From positions 1 through 64,000 of the forward strand of contig CAMHOW010000008.1 of assembly GCA_946186895.1 (NCBI GenBank): a stretch of 64,000 bases of DNA, read 5' to 3'. The DNA comes from an uncultured Fibrobacter sp. (GTDB taxonomy: Bacteria; Fibrobacterota; Fibrobacteria; Fibrobacterales; Fibrobacteraceae). The notes beneath the pieces are model-generated. The model was given only the letters and a program-made list of their open reading frames with translations, had not been told where the DNA came from and did no database searches. Within the stretch, counting starts at the first letter, position 1. Every line of letters starts with the position of its first letter. Positions 48,594-58,446 of this stretch are shown in pieces. The translations under genes and the position numbers were made by a program.

Positions 48594-49577
48594 ATGAAAT
48601 TTGCCAAAAAGCTATTCCTTTACTCCGTCTTCGCCCTGGGAACCATCGGACTCACCGCTTGCGGTGGCGACAGCAGTTCTAGTGCAGATGAAGGCGATAG
48701 TTCCTCTTCTGCAGAACCCCTGGTTCTGTCTTCCGTTTCGGAAACATCTCCGTTGGATGCAGGTTCTAAAGTTGTTGCCGCTGCAACTGCCGACGGTAAT
48801 GGCGGCTTCTACCTATCCCTCAGCGGAATCATCAAGACCGACAGCGAAACATTCCCCGACCCCGAAGGCTACGATGGTGAAGACCCCGTTTACTACAATA
48901 TTGACAACCTTCAGTTTGACGTGGGCGACAAGGACGGCAACCGCGTTTCCCTCCCTGTCAACCTTAAGCCGGGCGCATCCCTTGGAAAGGAATCCATCAA
49001 CCTGATTTCCGTCATTGACGAAATTCCCCTTGATCAAGATGCCACTTGTGGGGACGAATTCACGCTCTATGTCACTATCTTCATGAGCGGCGATACCGAA
49101 GATACCAAGCAGTACGCCTACACCGCCCGTATAGACACAACGTTTAACATTCCCTGTAAGGTTATCGAATCTTCTAGCGCGGCTGCCACCTGTACCGAAA
49201 TGGAAAAGGTCGGCCCGGTCACCCTGTCCAACAAGCTCGGTGACAGCCAGTTTGCCATCAACTTCAGTACCGGTACCGCCGACAACCCCGACGTGACCAT
49301 GGTTATTGAAGACGGCACGCCCTTCTTTGACGCCGGCACTGGCGTAGAAATCGTCCGTGAAGGCTCTCAGGAAACCGGCGTTATCCCCTCGGGACAGGTC
49401 TGCATGGAAGGTTTCTCCGAAGCCTACAACGGTAAGGACAACCATATGGAACTGGAACAGATGGGTTGGTACCTCATCAAGACCGCTTCTGGAACCTATG
49501 CCGTCATGATTGACAGCTTCATGAGGCAGGATGAAACCAGGGGTGACCTGACCATCATCTACTTCAAGAAGAAATAG
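48594..49577 (+). CDS. Hypothetical lipoprotein
   Basis: Signal peptide plus lipobox GLTACGG; Ser-rich post-lipobox segment. Confidence 0.7.
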   Translation: MKFAKKLFLYSVFALGTIGLTACGGDSSSSADEGDSSSSAEPLVLSSVSETSPLDAGSKVVAAATADGNGGFYLSLSGIIKTDSETFPDPEGYDGEDPVYYNIDNLQFDVGDKDGNRVSLPVNLKPGASLGKESINLISVIDEIPLDQDATCGDEFTLYVTIFMSGDTEDTKQYAYTARIDTTFNIPCKVIESSSAAATCTEMEKVGPVTLSNKLGDSQFAINFSTGTADNPDVTMVIEDGTPFFDAGTGVEIVREGSQETGVIPSGQVCMEGFSEAYNGKDNHMELEQMGWYLIKTASGTYAVMIDSFMRQDETRGDLTIIYFKKK

Positions 49578-49597
49578 TTCTCCAAAACAGCCTTTTG

Positions 49598-49631
49598 GAA
49601 AAGCCCTCCCCCACGGGAGGGTTTCTTTTAT
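49598..49631 (+). terminator. Terminator-like hairpin (aagccctcccccacgggagggtttctttt)
   Basis: Stem-loop with T-tract after the lipoprotein gene. Confidence 0.65.
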
Positions 49632-49681
49632 GGTGTTGAAATTGCTAAATTTACCCGCGTAATTTTAACACGGAGTAAACC

Positions 49682-51316
49682 ATGCTCAAGAAGCTTTCCA
49701 ATTTCCCCGGCATCAAGGGTCCGGTCGTAACCATCGTGATGGATGGTTTTGGTATCACCGATAAGGTCGAAGGCAACGCCATCAAGGCTGCCCGCACCCC
49801 GACTCTCGACAACCTCTTCAAGATGTACCCGAACGTGCTCCTGAAGGCTCACGGCCGCGCCGTGGGTATGCCGACCAACGAAGACATGGGTAACTCCGAA
49901 GTGGGCCACAACGCTATCGGTGCCGGCCAGGTGTACAACCAGGGTGCCGCCCTCGTGCAAGACGCCATCGTCTCCGGCGACATCTTCGGCCGCGACGCTT
50001 GGAAGGAAATCGCCGGCAACGCCCGCGAAAAGAACTCCGTCCTCCACTTCATCGGTCTCTTCAGCGACGGTAACGTTCACTCCAACATTTCTCACCTCAA
50101 GGCCATGGTCGCCCAGGCCAAGAAGGAAGGCCTCAAGAAGGTCCGCGTGCACATCCTCCTCGACGGTCGTGACGTGCCGGAAACCTCCGCCCTCGATTAC
50201 GTCGGCCCGTTCGAAAAGTTCATCGACGAACTCCGCTCTCCGGAATTCGACGTTTGCATTGCTAGCGGCGGTGGCCGTATGCAGATTACCATGGACCGTT
50301 ACAACGCTAACTGGAAAATGGTGGAACTCGGTTGGAAGACCCACGTGCTGGGCGAAGGCCGCTACTTCGACAACGCTACGCAGGCTATCGAAACTCTCCG
50401 TGGCGAAACCAAGGCTATTGACCAGGATCTCCCGCCGTTCGTGATTGCCAAGGACGGCCAGCCGGTCGGCACCATCAACGACGGCGACTCCGTGGTGTTC
50501 TTCAACTTCCGTGGCGACCGCGCCATCGAAATCACCCGCGCCTTCGAAGAAGAATCCTTCAACGAATTTGACCGCAAGCGCTTCCCGAAGGTCTGCTACG
50601 CCGGCATGCTCCAGTACGACGGCGACCTCAAGCTCCCGAACCGCTTCTTGGTGCCGCCTCCGGCTATCAAGGAAACCAGCGGCGAATGGCTTTCCGAAAC
50701 GGGCGTGAAGCAGTTCGCCTGCTCCGAAACGCAGAAGTACGGCCACGTGACCTACTTCTGGAATGGTAACCGTTCCAGCAAGTTCGACGGCGAAACCTAC
50801 CTCGAAATCGAATCTGACGTTGTTCCGTTCGAACAGCGCCCGTGGATGAAGGCTGCCGAAATCACCGACGCCATGATCGAAGCTTTGAAGAGCGGCAAGT
50901 ACCAGACTCTCCGCTGCAACTTCCCGAACGGCGACATGGTGGGCCACACTGGTTCCTTCCGCGCCGCTACGATGGCTATCGAAGCCGTGGATATCGGCCT
51001 CGCCCGCTTGCTCCCGGTGATTGACGCCCTCGGCGGTGTCGCCATCATCACGGCTGACCATGGTAACGCCGACGAAATGTACGAAATCGACAAGAAGACC
51101 GGCATGCCGAAGGTCAACAAGGACGGTACGTTCAAGGCCAAGACGAGCCACACCCTCAACAAGGTGCCGTGCATCCTTTACGATAACGTAACGGGTGGCA
51201 AGCTCGGCCTCAAGGAAGGCGACTGGGGTCTTTCCAACATCGCTGCTACGACGGCCAACCTCCTCGGCCTCGAAAAGCACGAAGCTTGGGACGACAGCAT
51301 GCTAGTTATCAAGTAA
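49682..51316 (+). CDS. gpmI: 2,3-bisphosphoglycerate-independent phosphoglycerate mutase
   Basis: VVTIVMDGFGITD; TNEDMGNSEVGHNAIGAGQV; FNFRGDRAIEITRAF; ADHGNADEM. Confidence 0.96.
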   Translation: MLKKLSNFPGIKGPVVTIVMDGFGITDKVEGNAIKAARTPTLDNLFKMYPNVLLKAHGRAVGMPTNEDMGNSEVGHNAIGAGQVYNQGAALVQDAIVSGDIFGRDAWKEIAGNAREKNSVLHFIGLFSDGNVHSNISHLKAMVAQAKKEGLKKVRVHILLDGRDVPETSALDYVGPFEKFIDELRSPEFDVCIASGGGRMQITMDRYNANWKMVELGWKTHVLGEGRYFDNATQAIETLRGETKAIDQDLPPFVIAKDGQPVGTINDGDSVVFFNFRGDRAIEITRAFEEESFNEFDRKRFPKVCYAGMLQYDGDLKLPNRFLVPPPAIKETSGEWLSETGVKQFACSETQKYGHVTYFWNGNRSSKFDGETYLEIESDVVPFEQRPWMKAAEITDAMIEALKSGKYQTLRCNFPNGDMVGHTGSFRAATMAIEAVDIGLARLLPVIDALGGVAIITADHGNADEMYEIDKKTGMPKVNKDGTFKAKTSHTLNKVPCILYDNVTGGKLGLKEGDWGLSNIAATTANLLGLEKHEAWDDSMLVIK

Positions 51317-51418
51317 GCGAATTCAGATTTCAGAATTCGGAGTTCAGAGTTGTTTAATTTGGCGGCTACGCCGCGATTATTCAAATTCTGAAATCCGAAA
51401 TCAAAATTCCGAATTAAA
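51317..51418. repeat. Heptamer/hairpin inverted-repeat element, copy B (opposite orientation to copy A)
   Basis: aattcag|atttcag|aattcgg|agttcag|agttgtt; core reverse complement aataatcgcggcgtagccgccaaattaaacaa; arm attctgaaatccgaaatcaaaattccgaatta. Confidence 0.8.
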
Positions 51419-51446
51419 AGGAACCCGCAAGGGTTCCTTTTTTTAT
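51419..51446. terminator. Bidirectional terminator between gpmI and the histidine phosphatase gene
   Basis: aaaaggaacccgcaagggttcctttttttatt between convergent genes. Confidence 0.75.
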
Positions 51447-52199
51447 TTACTGCAACCGACCGGTTTCTAGACCACGGACGGTCTTGAACCGTTTATTGCC
51501 ATTGGGGTCTATAATGATGGCAATACCTGCCAGGTAATTGATCCATTTGCCATTCATCCATTGACGCAAATCAATTTGCCAATTGGAAGCATAGATAGTC
51601 ATGCCGGCCACAAGAAAATCGTGGGATATCAAAATGTTGACCCGTTTCATGGATGGCAAATGAGCCGTTAGGGAATCAAGCCATTCTTCGCTACGAGTGG
51701 TAAGGTCGTAATACCCCTTGCTGTACCCACCTTCATAAGCCATTTTCGAAAAGGTCTCCCAGTTATGCCAATTCTTCTCGATATTCAAGGCAACATCCTT
51801 TTCGTACCACTCCCCCGCCAAAATACCCCAGGTTTCACGTTGGTAGTTCTTTTCACCTCGCCCCTCAGCGATACCCTCACATGTTTGCTGAGTCCGGCCA
51901 AAGTCGGAAGACGCGTAAAAGAATTCTTCGTCACTTTGAAGCTTTTCACCGACGGATTTGGACTGTTCAATTCCATTCTCCGTAAGGAGGCCTTCACGGG
52001 AATAGTCCTCCCCGCGCTCGGCATGCCTAAGCAAGAAAACCACCGTTTCGGAGTCGGCAACCTCAGCAAGGACCTTGTCAATATCGTTGAACCCGATATC
52101 CGAAACAAAACGAGACCCAGACGACGTACCGCTATCACTGCAGGCTAGCAGGGAAAAAGCCATGGCCGTCGCTACAACAAAAGCAAATAGTTTTTTCAT
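51447..52199 (-). CDS. Histidine phosphatase superfamily lipoprotein
   Basis: VFLLRHAERGEDYSREGLLTENG; lipobox LLACSD. Confidence 0.75.
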   Translation of the reverse strand: MKKLFAFVVATAMAFSLLACSDSGTSSGSRFVSDIGFNDIDKVLAEVADSETVVFLLRHAERGEDYSREGLLTENGIEQSKSVGEKLQSDEEFFYASSDFGRTQQTCEGIAEGRGEKNYQRETWGILAGEWYEKDVALNIEKNWHNWETFSKMAYEGGYSKGYYDLTTRSEEWLDSLTAHLPSMKRVNILISHDFLVAGMTIYASNWQIDLRQWMNGKWINYLAGIAIIIDPNGNKRFKTVRGLETGRLQ

Positions 52200-52277
52200 A
52201 TTATATCCCATCCCTGCTTAATTTATAACAAAAAAGCGCCCGCTTGTGGCGGACGCTCAACATTAAGGGTGTAATTA

Positions 52278-55160
52278 TTACCTCAAACGGCGGAGCCCCT
52301 TGGGCATAGGCACCTCGGAGCCGTCTTCCCCAAGCAGGTAGATGTTGTCCAAGCTGATGTAGCCCTTGCCGCTATAACGGGCACGGAATGCAAAGTTCTT
52401 GATTTGCTTGGGGTCCAGCCGTTCGATAGTTTTGCCCCAACCCTCCTGGGTCATGTTTTCCCAGATGAGGGTATCACGGACCCAGGAACCGCGGGTATTC
52501 TTGAGCCGAACCATGAACTCATCATAATCCTTAACCTGCTCGCTGGCAATCTGCACCTCAAAATAACCATCGGGATTGTTGTGGTTGGTAGCGTAGTCGA
52601 ACACGATACCTACGGAATTCTTGACGGCTTCGGGAATCACGTAGTAGGCTCCGGCAAAATTGGGCCAGCCCTGTGCAGGAGGCTGCTCGATGATAAAGTC
52701 GTGACGGATGAACCCACCGTGAGGGGGCGCCCCGTTAAAGACCTTGGCCTCGATGCTAGTGGCGTTGTCGCCGTTGGCCACCGGGTACCAGTCCACCGCA
52801 TCCAGGCCGTTGTCGAAGTTCTGCATCACACTGGTGGTGCGGTAGGCACCACGAATGCGGAAGGGCATCTTGAACTCCGTAGTCTTGCCGCCCAGGCCGC
52901 GAATCTTGAGCGTCGCCGTGGCAGGCCCAAGTTTCACATTTGCGGGCATGGGAACCTTCACATGGAAGCTCTCGATGGAGGCGTTCCACAGGCCGTCATC
53001 GGGCTTGAACCACTTGACGATTCCCAGTTCCGGAATTTCAAGCTTTCCTTCTGTCAGCTGACCGTACTGCTGGGCGGCGGTGGCGAACAGGTCCAGGGTA
53101 TCGCCTGCCAGCAGGACCTTCTTCTCGATAGAGGCGGCGAGAATCTTGGGTTCTGCTATAGAATTTGCCTTCGGGTTGATCTGTACAACGGCTAGTCCAA
53201 AAGGCGGTATTTCAATGTCCCTAGACTTGCTTGGGTTGATACGGCGGCCGCTGGGGCCCATCTTCGGGTACGGATAGGCATGCGGACCAGACCCTTGCCA
53301 TTTAAACTGTTCGGGTCCAAAAATCTCTACTTGCGTGCGGACGAGATAATTTTCACTTGCACGATCTATCTGCACTACCTGCTTTATATCGGAAAGGTTC
53401 ACCAGCATCACACGAGCGGAATCCCCCTTGCCAATGGCATAGGCCACCACATCGGGGTTGGTGCTCTCCACCGGAAGCACCGCAAAACCGTCTTCAAGGA
53501 ACTGCATAAAGGTCATGTAAATTCCGTAATATTCCGCCGTAGGTTCCAAAGACTTCCAATGGTTCCAGGAACCCTCCTTGAGAAGCGCCGTCATGCTGAT
53601 GGTACCCCAAGTATCGTCCGGACCCTTGAATAAGTTGCCGAAGGCATCCCAGGGGAGCACCTGCAGGCGGTTTCCAAAACGTACAGCATGCTGGGCAAAA
53701 ATGCTCGCTACGGCGGTGGCCTGCGGGTAATCCATCAGCAGGCTGTAGCCCTGAACGCAGGTACTAAATTCCGAAAGGAACACCCGGCGTTCCCCCTCCA
53801 GATGGCGTTTCATCCAAGTGTCCAGAGTATCCATGTTGGGGCCAACGTCCAGCATAGACTTGAGCATTTCAGCAGCCGTCGGATTGTTCGGCGTCCAGTA
53901 GGGATAGTTGTGCAAATCCACCACGTCAAGGTAACGCTTGCCGTCTTTCTTTTCGGCCTCGCCTACAATCCGCAGAAACTCTTCCATCCAATACTTGCCA
54001 TCTAAAAGGCCGGCGCCCTTCTGCTGCATCTTGTGGGTGCTGAACAGCGGGCCATGCAAGATGATGCTGGAATCCACAGCCTTCATGGCACGGGCATATT
54101 CCAAGAATCGGGCGGCATACTGCCTTGCCGAAATGGGGCCAGACTCTTCCCATTCTCCGTCCAACTCGTTACCGATTTGCCACTGCTTGATATCGTAACC
54201 CTTGACCTTGTTGGCGTAACGGACCCAGGCGGCGGCCTCCTTGGAGGTACCCGTACCCGCGTTCACGCAAATGACCGGCTTTGCGTTGGGGAGCGTCTTG
54301 ATGTAATCCATGAAGGTCTCGAAATCCCACTTGATGTCGGTCCAGTCGGTACGGGCTTTATCACCATTGCGGGTGGACATGGCGTAAAACTTGTAGTTGT
54401 TACTGGCAAGCAGATCCAGCTCACCGCTGTAGAGCTTCATCTCGCAAATCTGCACGCCCTTTGCCGGCAGGTCCTTGGTCTTGAAACGAATAGCCACATA
54501 GCGGGCCTTAACCTTTTGGAGCTTGTACTTGGAGGTAGCACCGTTCACCTTGATAACGGATTCCACCTTCAGCTTGTTTTCCAGAGCCTGGTGTACACCG
54601 GGGTATTCGGCATAGTCTTCGGTCCAGTACGAAAGTTCAAAGGATTTCGGGCGAAGCTTGCCCCAATCAATCTGTAGGGAATCCAAGTCCACCTTTTCGG
54701 GGAATTCGATCACGACCCAAGGTGGATCATCGGGGTCCAAGATTTCGCCCCACCACATGGTTTCCATCTTGCCGTCAGCCAAGTGGCTGCGACGGATAAA
54801 GCCGTAATTGTCCTTGGTGGTGCCGCGATAAATGGTTTCGCCCAAGAAGCCACGTGCCCATTTGGTCTCGTCGGCCGTCCAGAGCCCAGTTTCATCGTAC
54901 TTGCCTATACCATTCCAATGGTAATCATTAGAAAGGCTACCGTTGGGGAAACGGAACAGGGTATAGCCTCCGTCTACCAAAGCAGGAGTCATGTCATAGT
55001 AACGGCTGGGCGGATTCCAAATAGCCAAGTCAGCAGACATCATGTTATCCTTGCTGATAACAACGCCCGGATGCTGGTCATCGACCTTGACAACATTCTG
55101 GGCGGCGAAGGCTGAAATGGCTGAAAGCGCCATGATAGCAGGAACGGCAAATTTATTCAT
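52278..55160 (-). CDS. Secreted clan-A-like glycoside hydrolase with internal F5/8-type C (discoidin-like) insert
   Basis: Signal peptide; IKQWQIGNELDGEW and VFLSEFSTC acid/base and nucleophile-type motifs; PWVVIEFPEKVDLDSLQIDWG...RYVAIRFKTK insert. Confidence 0.7.
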   Translation of the reverse strand: MNKFAVPAIMALSAISAFAAQNVVKVDDQHPGVVISKDNMMSADLAIWNPPSRYYDMTPALVDGGYTLFRFPNGSLSNDYHWNGIGKYDETGLWTADETKWARGFLGETIYRGTTKDNYGFIRRSHLADGKMETMWWGEILDPDDPPWVVIEFPEKVDLDSLQIDWGKLRPKSFELSYWTEDYAEYPGVHQALENKLKVESVIKVNGATSKYKLQKVKARYVAIRFKTKDLPAKGVQICEMKLYSGELDLLASNNYKFYAMSTRNGDKARTDWTDIKWDFETFMDYIKTLPNAKPVICVNAGTGTSKEAAAWVRYANKVKGYDIKQWQIGNELDGEWEESGPISARQYAARFLEYARAMKAVDSSIILHGPLFSTHKMQQKGAGLLDGKYWMEEFLRIVGEAEKKDGKRYLDVVDLHNYPYWTPNNPTAAEMLKSMLDVGPNMDTLDTWMKRHLEGERRVFLSEFSTCVQGYSLLMDYPQATAVASIFAQHAVRFGNRLQVLPWDAFGNLFKGPDDTWGTISMTALLKEGSWNHWKSLEPTAEYYGIYMTFMQFLEDGFAVLPVESTNPDVVAYAIGKGDSARVMLVNLSDIKQVVQIDRASENYLVRTQVEIFGPEQFKWQGSGPHAYPYPKMGPSGRRINPSKSRDIEIPPFGLAVVQINPKANSIAEPKILAASIEKKVLLAGDTLDLFATAAQQYGQLTEGKLEIPELGIVKWFKPDDGLWNASIESFHVKVPMPANVKLGPATATLKIRGLGGKTTEFKMPFRIRGAYRTTSVMQNFDNGLDAVDWYPVANGDNATSIEAKVFNGAPPHGGFIRHDFIIEQPPAQGWPNFAGAYYVIPEAVKNSVGIVFDYATNHNNPDGYFEVQIASEQVKDYDEFMVRLKNTRGSWVRDTLIWENMTQEGWGKTIERLDPKQIKNFAFRARYSGKGYISLDNIYLLGEDGSEVPMPKGLRRLR

Positions 55161-55196
55161 AAGAACCTCTTGATACAATATACATCAAAAAAGAAA

Positions 55197-55263
55197 TGCC
55201 CGCACTAGACGGGCATGGCAATCGTCAAAAAAGGTGATCCCGGAACAGGTCCGGGATGACTTT
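55197..55263. repeat. REP-like hairpins ending CATGGC / GGATGAC
   Basis: gcccgcactagacgggc and gatcccggaacaggtccgggatgac. Confidence 0.55.
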
Positions 55264-55287
55264 CGGATTACTTCGCGGCAGCCAGTT

Positions 55288-56490
55288 TTACTTAGCTGCT
55301 GCTGCGAAAGCAGTATTCAGCTTCGTAAGAGCCTCGTCGCATTCCGCAGCCGACACATTCAGCGGCGGCAGCATACGCAGCACATTACCCTTGGCGCTCA
55401 GCACCATGAGTTTTTCTGCGCGAGCCGCAGCGATGATGTTGCCTACCGGCATAGATTCATCAAGAGCCACACCGAGAATCAAACCTTCGCCACGGATTTC
55501 CTTGGCGAAGCTGTACTTTTCCACAAGGCTCGCCAAACCGGCCTTCAGCTGGGCAGAACGTTCAGCCACATTCTTCAACAGGCCCGGAATCTGCTTCACG
55601 ACAGCGAGACCTGCGGCACATGCAATCGGGTTACCGCCAAAAGTTGTACCGTGGTCGCCTGCCTTAAGCTGGTCGGCAATCTTCTGGCGCAGGAGCACCG
55701 CACCCAGCGGGAGACCGCCACCGATTCCTTTAGCCAAAGAAACCAGGTCCGGATTCAGGCCGTACTTTTCGAAACCGAGGAAGGTTCCAAGCCTACCAAC
55801 GCCCGCCTGCACTTCGTCAACGATGACAAGGCATCCGAATTCCTTCTGCAGGCTGTTGATGGTAGCGACCATCTCGGCAGAAAGCGTCATCACGCCACCT
55901 TCGGCAGCGAGGCTTTCAAGCATGATAGCGCAAGTATCCTTGTTGACTTCCTTCTTGAGCGCTGCACAGTCATTCCAAGTCACGTGAACGAAGTCGCCCG
56001 GCATAGAGCCGAAGCCTTCGCGAATAGCCGGCTGACCCGTTGCAGAAAGGGCAGCATAGGTACGGCCATGGAAACTGTTCACGAAGGTGATTATCTTCTG
56101 CCGGTTAGCCTCACCCTTCCGGTTGAAATACTTACGTGCGAACTTGATACAGCCTTCGTTGGCTTCGGTACCGGAGTTGCAGAAGAAGGCCTTGTCGAAC
56201 TTGGTGATTTCGAGGAGAGCCTTGCCGAGTTCGATCTGCGGGTAGTTGGGGTAAAGGTTGCTGATGTGGTTGAAGTGGTTCATCTGTTCCACCACCGCAT
56301 CCTTGATTGCCTGGTTCTGGTGACCAAGCGCGTTCACGGCAATGCCAGCTACAAAGTCCAGGTACTTATTGCCCTGATCGTCGTAGAGGTAAGAGCCTTC
56401 GCCCTTTACGAAGTTGATGTCTGCCTTGCCGTAGAGCGGCGCGATAATTTGTTTGTCCTGTTCGAGCAGGTTAGCGCAAGATTGTGCCAT
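55288..56490 (-). CDS. argD: Acetylornithine aminotransferase
   Basis: Class-III aminotransferase; VIVDEVQAGVGRLGTFLGFEKYGLNPDLVSLAKGIGGGLPLGAVL. Confidence 0.92.
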   Translation of the reverse strand: MAQSCANLLEQDKQIIAPLYGKADINFVKGEGSYLYDDQGNKYLDFVAGIAVNALGHQNQAIKDAVVEQMNHFNHISNLYPNYPQIELGKALLEITKFDKAFFCNSGTEANEGCIKFARKYFNRKGEANRQKIITFVNSFHGRTYAALSATGQPAIREGFGSMPGDFVHVTWNDCAALKKEVNKDTCAIMLESLAAEGGVMTLSAEMVATINSLQKEFGCLVIVDEVQAGVGRLGTFLGFEKYGLNPDLVSLAKGIGGGLPLGAVLLRQKIADQLKAGDHGTTFGGNPIACAAGLAVVKQIPGLLKNVAERSAQLKAGLASLVEKYSFAKEIRGEGLILGVALDESMPVGNIIAAARAEKLMVLSAKGNVLRMLPPLNVSAAECDEALTKLNTAFAAAAK

Positions 56491-57247
56491 AGTTTAAATC
56501 TCCATTAATTTGTTTGCCAAAGTGTTCCGCGTCCTTCCAACCCACGATGTGGATGCTCTTGAGTCCTCGTCGGATCGACTTGAAACTCTCGCGGACTTTG
56601 GGAATCATACCGCCGGAGATGACGCCAGCTTCGATCAGCTTTTCGGCGTCCGCCTCGCTCAGTTCGGGAATCACGTTCTTGTTTTCGTCCATCACGCCCG
56701 GCACGTCGCTCACCAGCACGAACTGGTCGGCTTCGAGCGCCACAGCCAGTTCGCTAGCAGCCGTGTCGGCGTTCACGTTCCAGCTCATGCCGTCGCCAAT
56801 GGAAATCGGGCTGACTACCGGAGTCCAGCCAGCGTTCCACAGGTCGGCCACGATCTTCGGGTTCACCTGCTTGATTTCGCCCACCAGGCCAAGGTCCACC
56901 TTGCCCTGCTTCTTGACCACCTGGAACAGGTTGCCGTCTACGCCGGAAATACCGATGGCATTGCAGTTATTGTTCAGCAGCATGCGCACCAGCTTCTTGT
57001 TCACGTGGCCCGAGAGGGTCATTTCCACCATTTTCATGATGCCGGGGGTCGTAACTCGGAGGCCGTCGATAAATGTGGGTTGTTCCTTGAGCAAGGCGAT
57101 ATTCTCGTTAATGTCCTTGCCACCGCCGTGAACCACGGCCACCTGACAGCCACTACCGGGGAGTGTAGAGACTGCCGACACAAAATCAGCCAGCTTGGTT
57201 TCGTCAATTGCCAGGCTGCCACCAATTTTTACAACCACTTTTTTCAT
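56471..57247 (-). CDS. argB: Acetylglutamate kinase
   Basis: VVVKIGGSLA; VAVVHGGGKDINE; GLRVTTPGIMKMVEMTLSGHVNKKLV; overlaps argD. Confidence 0.95.
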   Translation of the reverse strand: MKKVVVKIGGSLAIDETKLADFVSAVSTLPGSGCQVAVVHGGGKDINENIALLKEQPTFIDGLRVTTPGIMKMVEMTLSGHVNKKLVRMLLNNNCNAIGISGVDGNLFQVVKKQGKVDLGLVGEIKQVNPKIVADLWNAGWTPVVSPISIGDGMSWNVNADTAASELAVALEADQFVLVSDVPGVMDENKNVIPELSEADAEKLIEAGVISGGMIPKVRESFKSIRRGLKSIHIVGWKDAEHFGKQINGDLNYGTILR

Positions 57248-57363
57248 TTTTTGCGAGGTCCTCTCGTTTTATTTTTACGGAGACAAATTTAGAAAAAGTA
57301 GTCAGTGGGAAATGACTCAATACACAAAAGGGGGAAGAATCCCCCTGATTGCAGCCTCAGCGG

Positions 57364-57393
57364 TGTCATCCTGAGCGAAGTCGAAGGATCTAG
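57364..57393. repeat. TGTCATCCTGAGCGAAGTCGAAGGATCTAG palindromic dispersed-repeat motif
   Basis: Imperfect palindrome recognised as a string common in many bacterial genomes; intergenic, upstream of argB. Confidence 0.55.
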
Positions 57394-57452
57394 CCGAGGC
57401 TTCCATCACCCCTTCGCCTAGGGGCTCCGCCCCTAAAACCCCGATTCAAGCA

Positions 57453-58019
57453 TTAACGCTTAAAGTAAGCGTCGAAGCATCCTTTTTGTGTAATTTGACG
57501 AAGTTCGCGATCAAAAACACAATCTGTATTCAATTCAGCATCTCTACGAAACTTTGTTTTCATTACTAGTTTGTCGCCATCATAAAAATCAAACCAACCA
57601 TGTTTCATCAATTTCTCTCCAAGCATTTCACTCTTACACATCCCTGAAAACCAAACAAAATGTCCTTTAACGACATCCTGACCATAACTGATTGTAAACA
57701 ATTTACCTTTCTTAGCTTCAGGCTTAAAACAAATAGAACTCATCATTGTATCTAATGGATGTACGTTTTCTTTAGTCCCAGCAATCTTAACAAATCTGTC
57801 AGTGGATCCATTTGAGTAAGTTATACTCTCAACATCACTCTTCTTGATTGTGTATACAGGACCTTCCAAATTATCCAAACGCTTATATTGAATTTGAGTT
57901 TCCTTAATTTCCGTCACTTTAACAGTTAGGGAATCTCCTTTTTGAAAACGAACCACATCTTGACCAAATATCTGACAAAGTGGCAATAGGGAGAAAACTA
58001 TTAAAAAACGAAAGTTCAT
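57453..58019 (-). CDS. Hypothetical secreted protein
   Basis: Signal peptide (MNFRFLIVFSLLPLCQIFGQ); no recognised family. Confidence 0.55.
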   Translation of the reverse strand: MNFRFLIVFSLLPLCQIFGQDVVRFQKGDSLTVKVTEIKETQIQYKRLDNLEGPVYTIKKSDVESITYSNGSTDRFVKIAGTKENVHPLDTMMSSICFKPEAKKGKLFTISYGQDVVKGHFVWFSGMCKSEMLGEKLMKHGWFDFYDGDKLVMKTKFRRDAELNTDCVFDRELRQITQKGCFDAYFKR

Positions 58020-58210
58020 AATCATTTGTCTCTTTTTAGGACTAAATCTCCTAAAACCACTCTAGGTAGTCCTATCCACGGAATATAAAAAATTATGTTG
58101 CTTTTTGCATTTTTATGAATATTTTCTCAATTTCACAACATAATTTCCACGTTTTCGCCTATTTTTTTATATCTTTAGGTCAGACACAAACCATACACAA
58201 GAGGTAAAAT

Positions 58211-58408
58211 ATGGCTATTTCTAGAGTTTGGCTGGACGAATCCAGCGCTGAATGCGTATCTTGCGGTGCCTGCGAAGCTACTTGCGACGCAGTGTTCGAA
58301 GTTCCTGAAAAGATGAAGGTCAAGGAAGGCGTTGATTTCTCTGCTTACGAAAGCGAAATCAAGGACGCCGCTGACAGCTGCCCCGCCGGCGTGATCAAGT
58401 ACGAGTAG
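58211..58408 (+). CDS. Ferredoxin
   Basis: 65 aa; CVSCGACEATC...SCPAGVI cysteine pattern. Confidence 0.85.
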   Translation: MAISRVWLDESSAECVSCGACEATCDAVFEVPEKMKVKEGVDFSAYESEIKDAADSCPAGVIKYE

Positions 58409-58409
58409 T

Positions 58410-58441
58410 ACGATTAGGGAAGGCTTCCGCCCTCCCGACAC
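58410..58441. repeat. Dispersed GGGAAGG-hairpin repeat, copy 4
   Basis: acgattagggaaggcttccgccctcccgacac directly after the ferredoxin stop. Confidence 0.7.
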
Positions 58442-58446
58442 AAAAT

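Noticed and set aside
49628-51280. 550-aa minus-strand ORF opposite gpmI
   Set aside because: Antisense to a clear GpmI; amino-acid content is an antisense artefact (V/H/E/F rich).
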